A stretch of 64,000 bases of DNA from CAVQBJ01 sp963819075 (GCA_963819075.1 CAWFUP010000006.1:248001-312000); one strand, 5' to 3'. Counted from the stretch's first letter, positions 16,242 to 26,137 are shown. Notes: generated by a model not told the origin, from the letters alone. Made by a program: numbers and translations.

Positions 16242-17204
16242 ATGAAGCTCGACGGCATCCATCACGTTACGTGCATCACCGCGGACGCGCCCAGCAACGC
16301 GGATTTCTACGTCCGTGTGCTCGGTCTGCGCATCGTCAAGAAGTCGATCAACCAGACCGATATGACGAACTACCACCTCTTCTACGGCGACGAGCGCGCC
16401 AGCTACGGCAACAACATCAGCTTCTTCGAATACCGGGGCAGGCCCCACGGGCGCGCCGGCGCCGGGAACGTACATCGCATCGTCTGGCGAGTTGGCTCGA
16501 GCGAGGCGCTCGACTTCTGGGAGCGGCGACTCTCCGACGAGGACATCCCGACCGAGCGCGGCGAAACCTCGCTGCGCTTCTCCGATCGGGAAGGGCTTGA
16601 TCACGAGCTTGCCATCGTTCACACCGACGACCCCCCGCTCATCGGCGAGTCCCCCGAGATCCCCGCCGAGCTAGCCCTGCAGGGGCTTGATGGCGTGCGC
16701 GCATTCGCCACCGACAAGGAGGCAAGTCTGCGGTTTCTCACCGACACGCTCAACTTCGCGCCGATGGGCAGCGACGGGCGGTACGAGGCTCGCGGGCCAC
16801 GACGCGGCGGCTGGTACGCGATCGACCCCGCACCCCCTGAGCGACGCTCGTTCGGCGGCGGCTGCGTCCAGCACGTGGCGTGGTCCTGCGACCCCGCCGA
16901 CCTCGAAGACTGGGCGGAACTTTCCAAGCCGATCGATCCGAAGGCCACCGGCGTCGTCGACCGCTACTGGTTCCGCTCCGCCTACTTCACCGAGCCGGGC
17001 GGAGTGTTGTTCGAAATCGCCGAGTTCGGCGGGCCCGGATTCGAACTCGGCGAGGCCGACCCGCAACACATGGGGGACACCCTCATGCTTCCACCCTGGC
17101 TGGAAGACCGGCGCCAGCTCTACGAATGGGGCCTCAGCCCGGTCCCGACCACAGCCGAACTTCGCGCAGGGGTAATAGCGAAGCGACGGACAGCGCTCGC
17201 CTGA
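16242..17204 (+). CDS. Ring-cleaving dioxygenase of the VOC superfamily (PcpA/MhqO-like)
   Basis: 320-residue protein with two glyoxalase/VOC modules. The N-terminal GIHHVTCIT supplies a His, the second module has VQHVAW (His) and GGVLFEIAEF (Glu), the usual 2-His-1-Glu iron site. HDP-type length and the ILGIHHVT-like start match the hydroquinone dioxygenase group (PcpA, MhqA/MhqO) rather than catechol extradiol enzymes. It would open a hydroquinone-type ring. The start ATG follows GGGAGAACGAG. Together with the flavin monooxygenase, the quinone reductase and an aldehyde dehydrogenase it would make a plausible hydroxylation and ring-cleavage branch, but the substrate is inferred. Confidence 0.85.
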   Translation: MKLDGIHHVTCITADAPSNADFYVRVLGLRIVKKSINQTDMTNYHLFYGDERASYGNNISFFEYRGRPHGRAGAGNVHRIVWRVGSSEALDFWERRLSDEDIPTERGETSLRFSDREGLDHELAIVHTDDPPLIGESPEIPAELALQGLDGVRAFATDKEASLRFLTDTLNFAPMGSDGRYEARGPRRGGWYAIDPAPPERRSFGGGCVQHVAWSCDPADLEDWAELSKPIDPKATGVVDRYWFRSAYFTEPGGVLFEIAEFGGPGFELGEADPQHMGDTLMLPPWLEDRRQLYEWGLSPVPTTAELRAGVIAKRRTALA

Positions 17205-17214
17205 GAAGTCCGCC

Positions 17215-17247
17215 CTGTGCCGCCGCGGGCGACTCGCGGCGGTACAG
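17215..17247 (+). terminator. Strong hairpin after dioxygenase gene
   Basis: CTGTGCCGCCGCG pairs with CGCGGCGGTACAG (13 bp, one G-U pair) across a 7-base loop, 10 bp after the stop codon. It separates the dioxygenase from the Mce operon. Confidence 0.75.
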
Positions 17248-17370
17248 GCTCGTCGTCCCCTGTGGCGCCACCTCAGACGCGCGTCTGCACTCCACCGCCC
17301 CCGAGGCGCCGCTCACCACCGACGGCACCGGATTGGCGTCCGCGCCCGCGGCGACGCGGGCTGCGCCCCG

Positions 17371-17387
17371 TCAGGGATAATCCCTGA
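17371..17387. promoter_or_regulatory. Second, different palindrome upstream of the mce operon
   Basis: TCAGGGAT-A-ATCCCTGA is a perfect 17-bp inverted repeat that ends 4 bp before operator site 8. It is unrelated to the regulon operator and I see no second copy in the window. It may bind another regulator acting on the mce promoter. Confidence 0.6.
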
Positions 17388-17391
17388 TTAA

Positions 17392-17409
17392 CAATACCGT
17401 ACGGTAGGG
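17392..17409 (+). promoter_or_regulatory. Regulon operator (site 8) before the mce operon
   Basis: CAATAC CGTACG GTAGGG, one mismatch per half. TAGGGT (17405-17410) is a -10-like hexamer exactly 8 bases before the GTG start of the first mce gene, as expected for a leaderless promoter. Confidence 0.75.
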
Positions 17410-17418
17410 TTCTGCGCC

Positions 17419-18885
17419 GTGCGGGAAGGAGAAGCTCAGCGACGCGGCGGCGACGCCGCGAGCGATGGTCGGCGCCCGCCAGCATCGTCGCGACGACAGC
17501 GGCAGCGACCGCTCAGCACCTGGATGAGGCAGTCTGCGCGCCGCGTGGCGCGGTGGGCCGCCTTCGGGATCGTGTGTGCGCTGGTCGCCGTTTTGGTCGC
17601 GATTCATGGTGGACCGCCGGCGTATGAAGTCCGCGCCATCTTCGACGACGCCGGGAACGTCGTCGCTGGCGAGGACGTCCGGATCGCGGGCGTCGACGTC
17701 GGGTCGGTCGCGTCGGTGAGCCTCACCCCCGACCGCCATCACGCGGCCGTCGAGCTGCACATCACCAATCCCGCCTTTCATGACTTCCGGACCAACGCCA
17801 CCTGCGCGATTCGCCCGCAATCGCTCGTGGGGGAGATGTTTGTGGATTGTGCGCCGACGCGGCCGCATGTTGCCGGTATTCCGGCCCCTCCGCCCCTGCC
17901 CGTCGTTCCGAGCGGATCGCCGGGTGCCGGTCAACGTCTGTTGCCCGTCGCGCAGACGTCAAGTCCAGTGAGTCTCGACCTCATCGGGGACATCGCCCGT
18001 CTGCCCTACGCGCAGCGGCTGACCATCGTCGTCAACGAGCTCGGCGTTGGCCTCGCCGGCAACGGGCAGGCCCTGGAGGAGGTGGTGCAGCGCGCCGACC
18101 CGGCGCTCGGCTCGCTCGATCGCGTGCTCACCATCCTCGCCTCCGAGGACTCGGTTCTGTCTCGGCTGGCCGGCGAGGCGAACGTGGTCGTACGGGGGCT
18201 CGCCCCGGCTCGTCGCCAATTTGCCGACGCGATCGCCTCGGCCGCTCCAGTGGTCGGCGTGGCCGCCGCCCACCGGGCGGCGCTCGGCCAGGCGCTTGTG
18301 CGGCTGCCGACGTTCCTGGCCAGCCTGACGCCGACCTTGCGAGCGCTCTCGACGCTGAGCGTTCGCGCCAACCCCGCGCTCGCGAACCTGGCCATCGCCT
18401 CGCCGGCGATCAACGGCGCCGTGACCCACCTCGCGCCCTTCGCCAGTGGCGGCACGGCGCTCGTAACCGGCCTCGGCCCAACGGCGCAGCAAGGTAGCGA
18501 GGCGCTCACGGCCTCGACGCCCCTGCTGCGCCAGCTTTCGTCGCTGGGCGCCGCCGCGACACCGCTGGCTTCCAACGCCGCCACCCTGCTGCAGAGCGTC
18601 CGGCGGCGCGGCGGGCTGAGCGACCTACTGCATCTCATCTTCCGCACGTCGCTCGCCACGAACGGCTACGACAGCTACGGCCACTTCTTACGTGCGTTCC
18701 TGCGCATCACCGGCTCCTGCATCAATTACAACCTGACGCCTGTCAACACCGACTGCACCGCCAACCTGCACGGGACGGGCGCAGCGACGGCAAGCGCCGT
18801 GGCATCCGTCGTGTCCGCGGCGGTCCGTCACGCGGCCGACCCGAGCGCGTCGAACGAGCTGCTCAACTACCTGCTCGGACGGTGA
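17419..18885 (+). CDS. Mce-family (MlaD-domain) substrate-binding protein 1
   Basis: First of six consecutive Mce proteins, 488 residues. A hydrophilic, Arg-rich N-terminus of about 45 residues precedes one membrane segment (AAFGIVCALVAVLVAI), then the MlaD/Mce domain (about 70-145) with the pattern NVVAGEDVRIAGVDVGSV. A long helical region follows with repeated Leu/Ala heptads typical of the needle that hexameric Mce complexes form across the cell envelope. These proteins carry lipids or sterols to a YrbE permease. The GTG start lies 9 bp after operator site 8. The C-terminal part has a few Cys (SCINYN, DCTANL). Confidence 0.85.
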   Translation: MREGEAQRRGGDAASDGRRPPASSRRQRQRPLSTWMRQSARRVARWAAFGIVCALVAVLVAIHGGPPAYEVRAIFDDAGNVVAGEDVRIAGVDVGSVASVSLTPDRHHAAVELHITNPAFHDFRTNATCAIRPQSLVGEMFVDCAPTRPHVAGIPAPPPLPVVPSGSPGAGQRLLPVAQTSSPVSLDLIGDIARLPYAQRLTIVVNELGVGLAGNGQALEEVVQRADPALGSLDRVLTILASEDSVLSRLAGEANVVVRGLAPARRQFADAIASAAPVVGVAAAHRAALGQALVRLPTFLASLTPTLRALSTLSVRANPALANLAIASPAINGAVTHLAPFASGGTALVTGLGPTAQQGSEALTASTPLLRQLSSLGAAATPLASNAATLLQSVRRRGGLSDLLHLIFRTSLATNGYDSYGHFLRAFLRITGSCINYNLTPVNTDCTANLHGTGAATASAVASVVSAAVRHAADPSASNELLNYLLGR

Positions 18886-18889
18886 GGTC

Positions 18890-20278
18890 GTGACCATTCA
18901 GCCGACCGTCTCGGCGCCGACGCTGCGGGCCGAGCTCGCGAAGCCAACGGGCCGCCCGCGACGTCCGAACCCCGTCCGAATCGCGACCGTCGGCACCCTC
19001 GCCGTCATCGTCCTGATCGTCGCCTACATCATCCTCGACAGCGGCGCGTTGTACACGTACCACCTGCTGTTCCTCGACGCGAGCCAGCTGGCCACGGGCA
19101 ACGAGGTCGAGGTCGGGGGGATACCCGTCGGATCGGTCCGGGGCATCTCACTCACCGCAAACGAACAGGCCGACGTGACGATCGTCGTCAACAGCTCGAT
19201 CGGCCCGCTGCACGAGGGCACGACAGCGCAGGTCCGCTCGCCCTCGCTCGCCGGCGTCGCCAACCGCTACATCACACTGACTCCCGGCCCGAACAGCACG
19301 CCGACACTGCCCGAGGACGCGACGCTTCCCACGACCGCGACCACGAGCGGCGTGCAGCTCGACGAGCTGTTCGATGCCCTCAACCCACGGACGCTGCGCG
19401 GGCTGCAGGAGCTGATCCAGGGCTCAGCGACGGCGTACGCCGGCACCGGGCGGGCGCTCAACACCGCGATCCCCTACCTGCCGCCGACGCTCGCGGCCAC
19501 CGACCATCTCCTCTCCCAACTCACCAGCGACGAGCCCGCGCTCAACAGGTTCCTCACCGCCACGGCAAGCACCGTCTCGGCCATCGCCGCCCGCGCGCCG
19601 CAACTCGACGAGCTCATCGGCGGCACCGCACAAACATTCGCCGCAATCGGCGCGGAGGCGGGATCGCTCACCAACGCCCTCCGCGAACTGCCAGGCACAC
19701 TCGCCGATGGCAACCGGGTGTTCGTCCAGCTCTCACCGGCCCTGGGGACCCTCACCGAGCTCGTCGACGCGGCCAAGCCCGACCTGCGGTCATTGCCTCA
19801 TCTGCTCGAGTCGGTCAGCCCGCTGCTCGCCGAGGCCCAGACCCCGGTGCGGGATCTCGCCACCACCGTGGTCGGACGACAAAGCGGGGGTCTCGTCGCC
19901 GCCCTGCGCGCTGCGCCCGCCCTCGCTCACGCTCTCGCTGCTGCGGCGCCGCAAACATCGGCCGCGCTTCGCTCCGCCGAACCGATCGCGGCGTTCGCCG
20001 CACCGTACGCCCCGGACCTCATCGGCGCGTTCCGCTCTCTTGGACAGAGCTCCTCCTACTACGACGCCGACGGTCACTACGCGCGAATCTCGCCGCTCTT
20101 CGCCGCCTTCGCCACCGACGCGACCGGAACCCTTACCGGAGTCAACCCAGCCACCGGGCTCGCGAACCTGAAGCTCCACCAAACCGCCCGCTGTCCCGGT
20201 GCAGCGGCCGCGCCGCCGGCGGACGGATCCGCCCCGTGGACCGCCGCCTGTTCACCGGCACAGGTGCCGTCCGGATGA
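18890..20278 (+). CDS. Mce-family substrate-binding protein 2
   Basis: 462 residues, GTG start 4 bp after the previous stop. One N-terminal membrane segment (VGTLAVIVLIVAYIIL), MlaD domain with LATGNEVEVGGIPVGSVRGI (about 65-150), then a long Ala/Leu-rich coiled region with the NPRTLRGLQELIQG motif common in actinobacterial Mce proteins. The C-terminus has two Cys (RCPGAA, AACSPA). A subunit of the same envelope-spanning transporter as its neighbours. Confidence 0.88.
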   Translation: MTIQPTVSAPTLRAELAKPTGRPRRPNPVRIATVGTLAVIVLIVAYIILDSGALYTYHLLFLDASQLATGNEVEVGGIPVGSVRGISLTANEQADVTIVVNSSIGPLHEGTTAQVRSPSLAGVANRYITLTPGPNSTPTLPEDATLPTTATTSGVQLDELFDALNPRTLRGLQELIQGSATAYAGTGRALNTAIPYLPPTLAATDHLLSQLTSDEPALNRFLTATASTVSAIAARAPQLDELIGGTAQTFAAIGAEAGSLTNALRELPGTLADGNRVFVQLSPALGTLTELVDAAKPDLRSLPHLLESVSPLLAEAQTPVRDLATTVVGRQSGGLVAALRAAPALAHALAAAAPQTSAALRSAEPIAAFAAPYAPDLIGAFRSLGQSSSYYDADGHYARISPLFAAFATDATGTLTGVNPATGLANLKLHQTARCPGAAAAPPADGSAPWTAACSPAQVPSG

Positions 20279-21777
20279 GACGTCGCGGCGCGAACTCCCT
20301 CGCCGGATCGCCGCTGCTCATTGGCGCGGTCACCACGCTCGTGATCATCCTCGCTGTCTTCCTCGCGTACAACGCGAACAACGGGCTGCCGTTCGTCCCG
20401 ACCTATCGCGTCAAGGTGCGCGTACCGGACGCCAGCGAGCTGCGGGTCGGCGACGAGGTCCGCGTCGGCGGCACGCGCGTGGGCGTTGTCGCGGCCGAGG
20501 AGCCCCAGCAAGATCCCCGGACCGGCGCCGTGACCGCCGTTCTCACCCTGTCCCTCCAGGCCCGGTTACGTCCGCTCCACGCAGGCACCACCGTGCTCGT
20601 CGCCAACCGATCGGCGCTCGGCTCGAAGTACCTCCAACTCACCCCCGGCACGTCATCGCCGACGCTCGCCCCCGGCCAGGTTCTCCCACTGTCGGCTGCA
20701 ACGCCGCAACCCGTCGACGTCGACCAGCTGCTCGGCATGTTCAACCCGCGCACTCGCGCCGCCATCCAGACGTCCCTTGCCGCCTACGGCGACGCGCTGG
20801 CCGGCCGCGGCAGAGACCTCAATGACGCGATCACCAGCCTCGCGTCCGCGCTCGCCGACCTGCAGCCCGTCGCCAGCTCGCTCGCCGCGCCGCGCACGCA
20901 ACTCGCCGCGCTGCTCGTCGCGCTGGAACGTGCCGCAGCGACCGTCGCCCCAGTGGCTGGAGACGAACCCGGCCTGGTCGATGATCTCGACACGACGTTG
21001 CACTCGCTCGCGACGGTCACTCCGTCGATCGGGCAGGCGATCGATCAAACGCCGAGCACGCTCGCTGTCGGCACCCGCACGCTCATCGACGCGAGGCCGT
21101 TCGTCGCCCGCCTCACCCGTCTGGCCGCACTGCTCGATCCAGCGACCGGACTGCTGCGCACCATCGCGCCCACCCTCGACGACGCCGTGACTGCAGGTGC
21201 GACGAATCTCGGACCCGCGAACGCGATCAACCCCCAGCTGCAGGCGACGCTGCGGTCGCTGCGCACCTTCGCGCTCGCCCCCGACGTCAGCACCGGCGTG
21301 TCGGTGCTCACAAACACCGCCGGAGGCTCAAACCCGCTCGTCGCCGACCTCGCCGGGATGCAGACAGCGTGCAACTACCCGACGCTGCTGCTACGCAACC
21401 TCTCCAGCTCGCTCGCCGAGGGGAGCGCGAGCGGCACCTGGCTGCGCGCACTGCCGATCTTCCCGTACACGATCTTCGATCCAGCGCCCGCCAACGGTGC
21501 CACCCCGGACCCAAGCGCAGCCTACGCCCCGCCGAACAGCGAGTTCGCACCGGCCTCAGCACCAGCGAGCGGAGGTACCGTCGGCAGCTCACCGGCCCGC
21601 GAGGCGGCGGCCCAGTTCGACTACTTGCACACCGATCCGTACCCGTACGTGTCGGCGCCGGGGCAGCCGGCGAACGTCTGCGAGGCCGGCAACGAGACGT
21701 TCGTTCCCGGCAAGACCGTCATCGGTCACGCGCCGAGCGTCGGTGCCGGGCGCGACACCCTCACGGGAGACGGGTGA
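20275..21777 (+). CDS. Mce-family substrate-binding protein 3
   Basis: 500 residues from the ATG that overlaps the preceding stop (ATGA); an upstream in-frame GTG at 20236 is less likely. Membrane segment LIGAVTTLVIILAVFLAY, MlaD domain with ELRVGDEVRVGGTRVGVV and a helical region with FNPRTRAAIQTSLAAYGDALAGRGRDLN. The C-terminal third is Pro/Ala-rich. Translationally coupled in the operon. Confidence 0.88.
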   Translation: MRRRGANSLAGSPLLIGAVTTLVIILAVFLAYNANNGLPFVPTYRVKVRVPDASELRVGDEVRVGGTRVGVVAAEEPQQDPRTGAVTAVLTLSLQARLRPLHAGTTVLVANRSALGSKYLQLTPGTSSPTLAPGQVLPLSAATPQPVDVDQLLGMFNPRTRAAIQTSLAAYGDALAGRGRDLNDAITSLASALADLQPVASSLAAPRTQLAALLVALERAAATVAPVAGDEPGLVDDLDTTLHSLATVTPSIGQAIDQTPSTLAVGTRTLIDARPFVARLTRLAALLDPATGLLRTIAPTLDDAVTAGATNLGPANAINPQLQATLRSLRTFALAPDVSTGVSVLTNTAGGSNPLVADLAGMQTACNYPTLLLRNLSSSLAEGSASGTWLRALPIFPYTIFDPAPANGATPDPSAAYAPPNSEFAPASAPASGGTVGSSPAREAAAQFDYLHTDPYPYVSAPGQPANVCEAGNETFVPGKTVIGHAPSVGAGRDTLTGDG

Positions 21778-21778
21778 C

Positions 21779-23284
21779 ATGCGGCGCCCGACTGCGTCGG
21801 CGCGCCACGGACGCCGACCGGGTGCGCCGGAACGGATCACCCCACTGCGAGCCGGCCTCATCGTCGTCGCCTTCTCAGCAATCGTCACCTACGCCGCCTT
21901 CACGAAGCACAACCCGCTCAGCCACGGGTTTCGCTTCGGCGCCGTGTACTCCTCATCGCTGAACGTCACTCCCGGCACTCCGGTGCGCGAAGCCGGCATC
22001 GACGTCGGCAAGGTCGTCGCCATGTCGCGCGACGGCTCGCCACCGGCAGCGCTCATCACCCTCGAGGTCAACAACGACGCGCTTCCGCTGCACACCGATG
22101 CCACGCTGAAGATCCGCCCGCGCCTATTCCTTGAGGGCAACTTCTTCATCGATCTCGAACCCGGCTCGCCGTCGGCTCCGCTGCTTCGGCCCGGCATGAC
22201 GGTGCCGCTCGCACAGACCTCGGTGGCCGTGCAGTTCGACCAGGTGCTCGACACGTTCACCGCCGACATCCGCGGCGACCTTCAACAGATCGTGACTGCC
22301 CTCGGCAGCGCACTGACGAGCCGCCCAACGGCCGCCGAAGAACTCGCGCAAGAGCCGGCCGTCCGCGGCCGAACCGCCGCCCAGGCCCTCAACGACACCG
22401 CCCGGCACCTGACACCCGCCCTCCGCGGAAGTGCGATCGTCGCCCAGGCACTCGCCGGACGCCAGCCGAACGATGTCTCGACGCTCGTCGCCTCGCTCGG
22501 CCGTGCGACCCAGGCGCTCGGACACAACGAGAACCACCTGCAAGGCCTCATCGTCAACGCAGACCTGACGATGCAGACCTTCGCTGCCGAGTCGGCCGCG
22601 CTGCAGTCGTCCGTCGCCTCACTCCCCGGCGCCGTGGCGAGCACGCGCGCGGCACTGGTCGCGCTCAACACCGCCCTCCCGAGCGCCCGCCGCTTCGCCG
22701 CCGCGCTGCTACCCGCCGTCGGAGAGGTACCGCGCCTCGCCGACACCGCGCAGCCCTGGATCGCATCGACGCGCACCCTCCTCAGCCCCGGCGAGCTGGG
22801 CGGCTTGGCCGCCCAGCTCGCCGCGACGAGTCCGTCCCTGGCCCAGCTCGTCCCCGGGCTGACCGGGCTTGCCGACCAGCTCGACCCGCTCAGCCGCTGC
22901 CTCACCCGCACGCTCATCCCAGCGTCGGAGGCGCAGCTCGGCGACGGTGCCAACACGACCGGCTCTCCGGCCTATCAGGAGCTGTTCCACGCGCTCGTCG
23001 GCATCAACAGCCTCGGCGCAAGCTTCGACGGAAACGGCACCTACCTCCGCCCTCTGCTGCAGGCCGGCGGGGCAAGCTTCGCCACGGGCCCGATACACAT
23101 CTTCGGCACGTCCGGCGCGAGCGGATCCCTCGACGTGCTAACGAGCCTACCGCCGCAGGGCACGAGCCCCGCAAACCCCGGCGTGGAGCCCGCAATCGAG
23201 ACGACCTCGCCCTGTGACGCCCAGGCACTTCCGGCCTTCGACGGACCGGCGGCAAACGGCCCGGCAGACGGCCCCGGGCGATGA
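21779..23284 (+). CDS. Mce-family substrate-binding protein 4
   Basis: 501 residues, ATG 2 bp after the preceding stop. Membrane segment AGLIVVAFSAIVTYAAF, MlaD domain with NVTPGTPVREAGIDVGKVVAM and LFLEGNFFIDLEPGSP, then the long helical needle region. C-terminal Pro/Ala-rich tail with PCDAQALPAF. As in the other subunits there is no lipobox. Confidence 0.88.
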   Translation: MRRPTASARHGRRPGAPERITPLRAGLIVVAFSAIVTYAAFTKHNPLSHGFRFGAVYSSSLNVTPGTPVREAGIDVGKVVAMSRDGSPPAALITLEVNNDALPLHTDATLKIRPRLFLEGNFFIDLEPGSPSAPLLRPGMTVPLAQTSVAVQFDQVLDTFTADIRGDLQQIVTALGSALTSRPTAAEELAQEPAVRGRTAAQALNDTARHLTPALRGSAIVAQALAGRQPNDVSTLVASLGRATQALGHNENHLQGLIVNADLTMQTFAAESAALQSSVASLPGAVASTRAALVALNTALPSARRFAAALLPAVGEVPRLADTAQPWIASTRTLLSPGELGGLAAQLAATSPSLAQLVPGLTGLADQLDPLSRCLTRTLIPASEAQLGDGANTTGSPAYQELFHALVGINSLGASFDGNGTYLRPLLQAGGASFATGPIHIFGTSGASGSLDVLTSLPPQGTSPANPGVEPAIETTSPCDAQALPAFDGPAANGPADGPGR

Positions 23285-24630
23285 GCGCGACCGCGGCTAC
23301 CGCCCCCCGGCGCACACTGCGCGGCCACATCAGCCGCTCGGCCGAACCGGCACTGCTCGTCGTGCTGCTCATCGTCCTCGCCTGCCTCGTCACCGGCTAC
23401 ATCGGCAGCCAGCTCGGCGTGGCCCTCCCGGGCTGGGTACCGCTCCTCGGACGCAGCTACCTCACAATCAACGCCGAGTTTCAGACCGCTCAAGCGGTAC
23501 AGGCCGGTCAGGGCCAGTCCGTCACCATCGCGGGTGTCAGGGTCGGACTCATCTCGGGCGTTCACCTCCACGACGGCGTCGCCGTCGTGACGATGCACAT
23601 CGATCGCGGCGACGGCCCGATCTACCGCAACGCGACCCTCCTACTGCGCCCGAAATCCGAGCTGAAGGACATGACCGTCGAGATGGACCCCGGAACCCCC
23701 GCCGCCGGCACGCTTCGCGACGGCGGCACCCTGCGCATCTCCCAGACCGCGCCCGACATCAACCTCGACGAGCTACTCGCGTCGCTCGACGCCGACACCC
23801 GCAACTACCTCCTGGCGCTGATCAGCTCCGGCGGACAGGCCCTGGACGGCCAGGGGCCCACCCTGTCTGCAGACCTACGCCGCCTCGACCCGACGACGCT
23901 CGCGATCGAGCAGATCAGCAGTCGTCTCGTCGCCCGCCAGAGCGACATCAGCGCCGTCGTGCACGACCTCGCGCTGCTCACGACGGCGATCGGCGATCGA
24001 GACACGCAGCTGAGCGAGCTCGTCGACGCCTCGAACTCGCTCTTCGCCACCTTCGCCCACGAGGACGCAAGCGTCAGCTCCACCGTGGCACAGCTCCCGG
24101 GAGCGCTCAGTCAGGTGCGCGGCTCGCTGACCCAGCTGGCCGGCACCGCCCACCTCACGGATCAAGCGCTGAGCGGACTGCTCCCAACGGCCCAGGCCCT
24201 GGCGCCGGCCGGGCAGGCGCTCACGGCGTTCTTCGCGAAGACCCGCCCGGTCATAACGCGCCAGATCGGCCCGTTCACACATGCAGCCCAGCCGGCGGTG
24301 GCTGCGATCGCGACCGGGTCACGCTCGCTCGCCGCCGCAACTCCGAAGCTCTCGACGACGCTCGGCGTGCTCAACACGCTGTTCAACGAGCTCGCCTACC
24401 CCGGCCCGAGCACGCGACCCGGCTACCTCTTCTACCTCCCCTGGGCCGCGCACAACCTGGACAGCGTGGTCGCCAGCGCCGACGCCAGCGGAGCGATCGC
24501 CCGCGGCGAGGTCCTCCTCGCACCCTCCAGCGAGTTCCTCATCTGCTCGGCTCCCCGCACAAACCCGTCGCTCGCCGCCGTCGTCGACCTGCTCAAGCCG
24601 CCGTTCTGTGCGAGTAGCTCGACGCGCTGA
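23281..24630 (+). CDS. Mce-family substrate-binding protein 5
   Basis: 449 residues, ATGA overlap with the previous gene. Membrane segment ALLVVLLIVLACLVTGYI, MlaD domain with QAGQGQSVTIAGVRVGLI and LKDMTVEMDPGTP, and a helical region that includes LDADTRNYLLALISSGGQAL. The end (PPFCASSSTR) has a Cys. Member of the same transporter set. Confidence 0.88.
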   Translation: MSATAATAPRRTLRGHISRSAEPALLVVLLIVLACLVTGYIGSQLGVALPGWVPLLGRSYLTINAEFQTAQAVQAGQGQSVTIAGVRVGLISGVHLHDGVAVVTMHIDRGDGPIYRNATLLLRPKSELKDMTVEMDPGTPAAGTLRDGGTLRISQTAPDINLDELLASLDADTRNYLLALISSGGQALDGQGPTLSADLRRLDPTTLAIEQISSRLVARQSDISAVVHDLALLTTAIGDRDTQLSELVDASNSLFATFAHEDASVSSTVAQLPGALSQVRGSLTQLAGTAHLTDQALSGLLPTAQALAPAGQALTAFFAKTRPVITRQIGPFTHAAQPAVAAIATGSRSLAAATPKLSTTLGVLNTLFNELAYPGPSTRPGYLFYLPWAAHNLDSVVASADASGAIARGEVLLAPSSEFLICSAPRTNPSLAAVVDLLKPPFCASSSTR

Positions 24631-24634
24631 ATCG

Positions 24635-26137
24635 ATGCAGACCCGAGCCCCATCACGCCTTCAGCTGTCCGTCATCGCGGTGTTCGCAGCGTCTTGCTTT
24701 GGCCTGCTGACGTTCCTGTGGCTGTCGTTTGGCGGGACGGTGCCGTTCGAAGGGAAGGGCTACCAGTTTCGCGTCACCCTGCTGCAAGCCAACCAGCTTG
24801 CCGTCGAGTCAGACGTACGCATCAGCGGCGTAAACGTCGGCTCCGTCGTCGGCCTCGCCCCAGGCTCTGACGGACACACGGTGGCCACCGTCCAGCTCGA
24901 TCGCCAGTACGCGCCGATCCACACCGATGCGACGGCCGAGCTACGCATCAAGTCGCTGCTCGGCGAGACCTACATCGCCCTCGACCCTGGTCTGCGCACC
25001 GCCCCTGTCATCCCCGATGGCGGCACGCTCGGCGCGGCGCAGGTCGTGCCGGCGGTGGCGCTCGATCAGATATACCGCGCCTTCGACCCGCGGACTCGCC
25101 TCGCCTTCGAAGCGTGGATGGCGAGCGCCGCAGAGGGCGTCGCCGGCAACGGCGAGGCACTCAACACCGCGCTCGGCGAGCTCGCGCCATTCTCCGACGA
25201 CCTAGCGCGCGTGACCGCCACCTTCGCGCAAGACGACGGGTCTATCGTCGCGCTGGTGCGCAACGCGGGCATCGTGATCGAGGCGCTACGCGGTCGCGAC
25301 GCGCAACTCGGTCGCCTCGTCACCGCCGCACACGACACGTTCGCAGCGACGGCGGCCGCCAGCAGCGCGCTCGCGCGCTCATTGGCGCAGCTCCCCGGAT
25401 TTGAGCGTCACGCGCGGTCCGCGCTCGCGCAACTCGACGCGTTCACCGCCGACGCCAACCCACTGTTGACCGAACTGGTACCGAGCGCCGCCGCGCTGAC
25501 GCCGTTGCTGCGACAGCTGACACCGCTTGCGCCCCCGCTCGCTCGACTCACAACTGGGCTCGGACCGCTGACCCAAGCGGCCCGATCGGGACTGCCCTCG
25601 CTCGACGCCGTACTGACCCAGTTGCGTCCCGTGCTCGACGCCGCGACACCCACCCTCGACGATCTCAACCCCCTGCTCACGTACGCCGACCTGTACCAGC
25701 CGGAAATCGACGCATTCTTCGCCAACGTCGCCTCGGTCAGCGAAGCGATCGGCCCTGTCAACAACGAGGCACCGGCAAGCAACCAGCTCCTGCACTACAT
25801 CCGAGGCGAGGCCGGACCGCTCAATCCGGCGAGCCTCGGACCCCAGACGTTCCAATACGGCTCTGACCGCACCAACCCATACGCGCCTCCCGCCGCCGCG
25901 GAGAGCCTCGCGAGCGGTCTGCCGTCGTTCACAAGCTCGCACTGCGCGAACCCAACGCCAACGCTCGCGACATCCCCCACCGCCGGGGTCTCACAGGCCG
26001 AGCTACAGCTCTTCACCGCGCTGGGGATCGCCCGCGCAGACTCGGGAAGCCAGACGGCCGCTCCGCCGTGCACCGCCGCACCGACTGTGACCTTCGAGGG
26101 CTTATCGACCACCTTCCCGCACGTCGGCAGCAACTAG
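24635..26137 (+). CDS. Mce-family substrate-binding protein 6
   Basis: 500 residues, ATG 4 bp after the preceding stop. Membrane segment LSVIAVFAASCFGLLTFLWLS, MlaD domain with LAVESDVRISGVNVGSVVGL and LLGETYIALDPG, then a long helical needle segment with FDPRTRLAFEAWMASAAEGV. It is the last gene of the operon; the next operator (site 9) begins 143 bp downstream. The operon contains no YrbE permease, no MkL-type ATPase and no Mas protein within the window. Confidence 0.88.
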   Translation: MQTRAPSRLQLSVIAVFAASCFGLLTFLWLSFGGTVPFEGKGYQFRVTLLQANQLAVESDVRISGVNVGSVVGLAPGSDGHTVATVQLDRQYAPIHTDATAELRIKSLLGETYIALDPGLRTAPVIPDGGTLGAAQVVPAVALDQIYRAFDPRTRLAFEAWMASAAEGVAGNGEALNTALGELAPFSDDLARVTATFAQDDGSIVALVRNAGIVIEALRGRDAQLGRLVTAAHDTFAATAAASSALARSLAQLPGFERHARSALAQLDAFTADANPLLTELVPSAAALTPLLRQLTPLAPPLARLTTGLGPLTQAARSGLPSLDAVLTQLRPVLDAATPTLDDLNPLLTYADLYQPEIDAFFANVASVSEAIGPVNNEAPASNQLLHYIRGEAGPLNPASLGPQTFQYGSDRTNPYAPPAAAESLASGLPSFTSSHCANPTPTLATSPTAGVSQAELQLFTALGIARADSGSQTAAPPCTAAPTVTFEGLSTTFPHVGSN

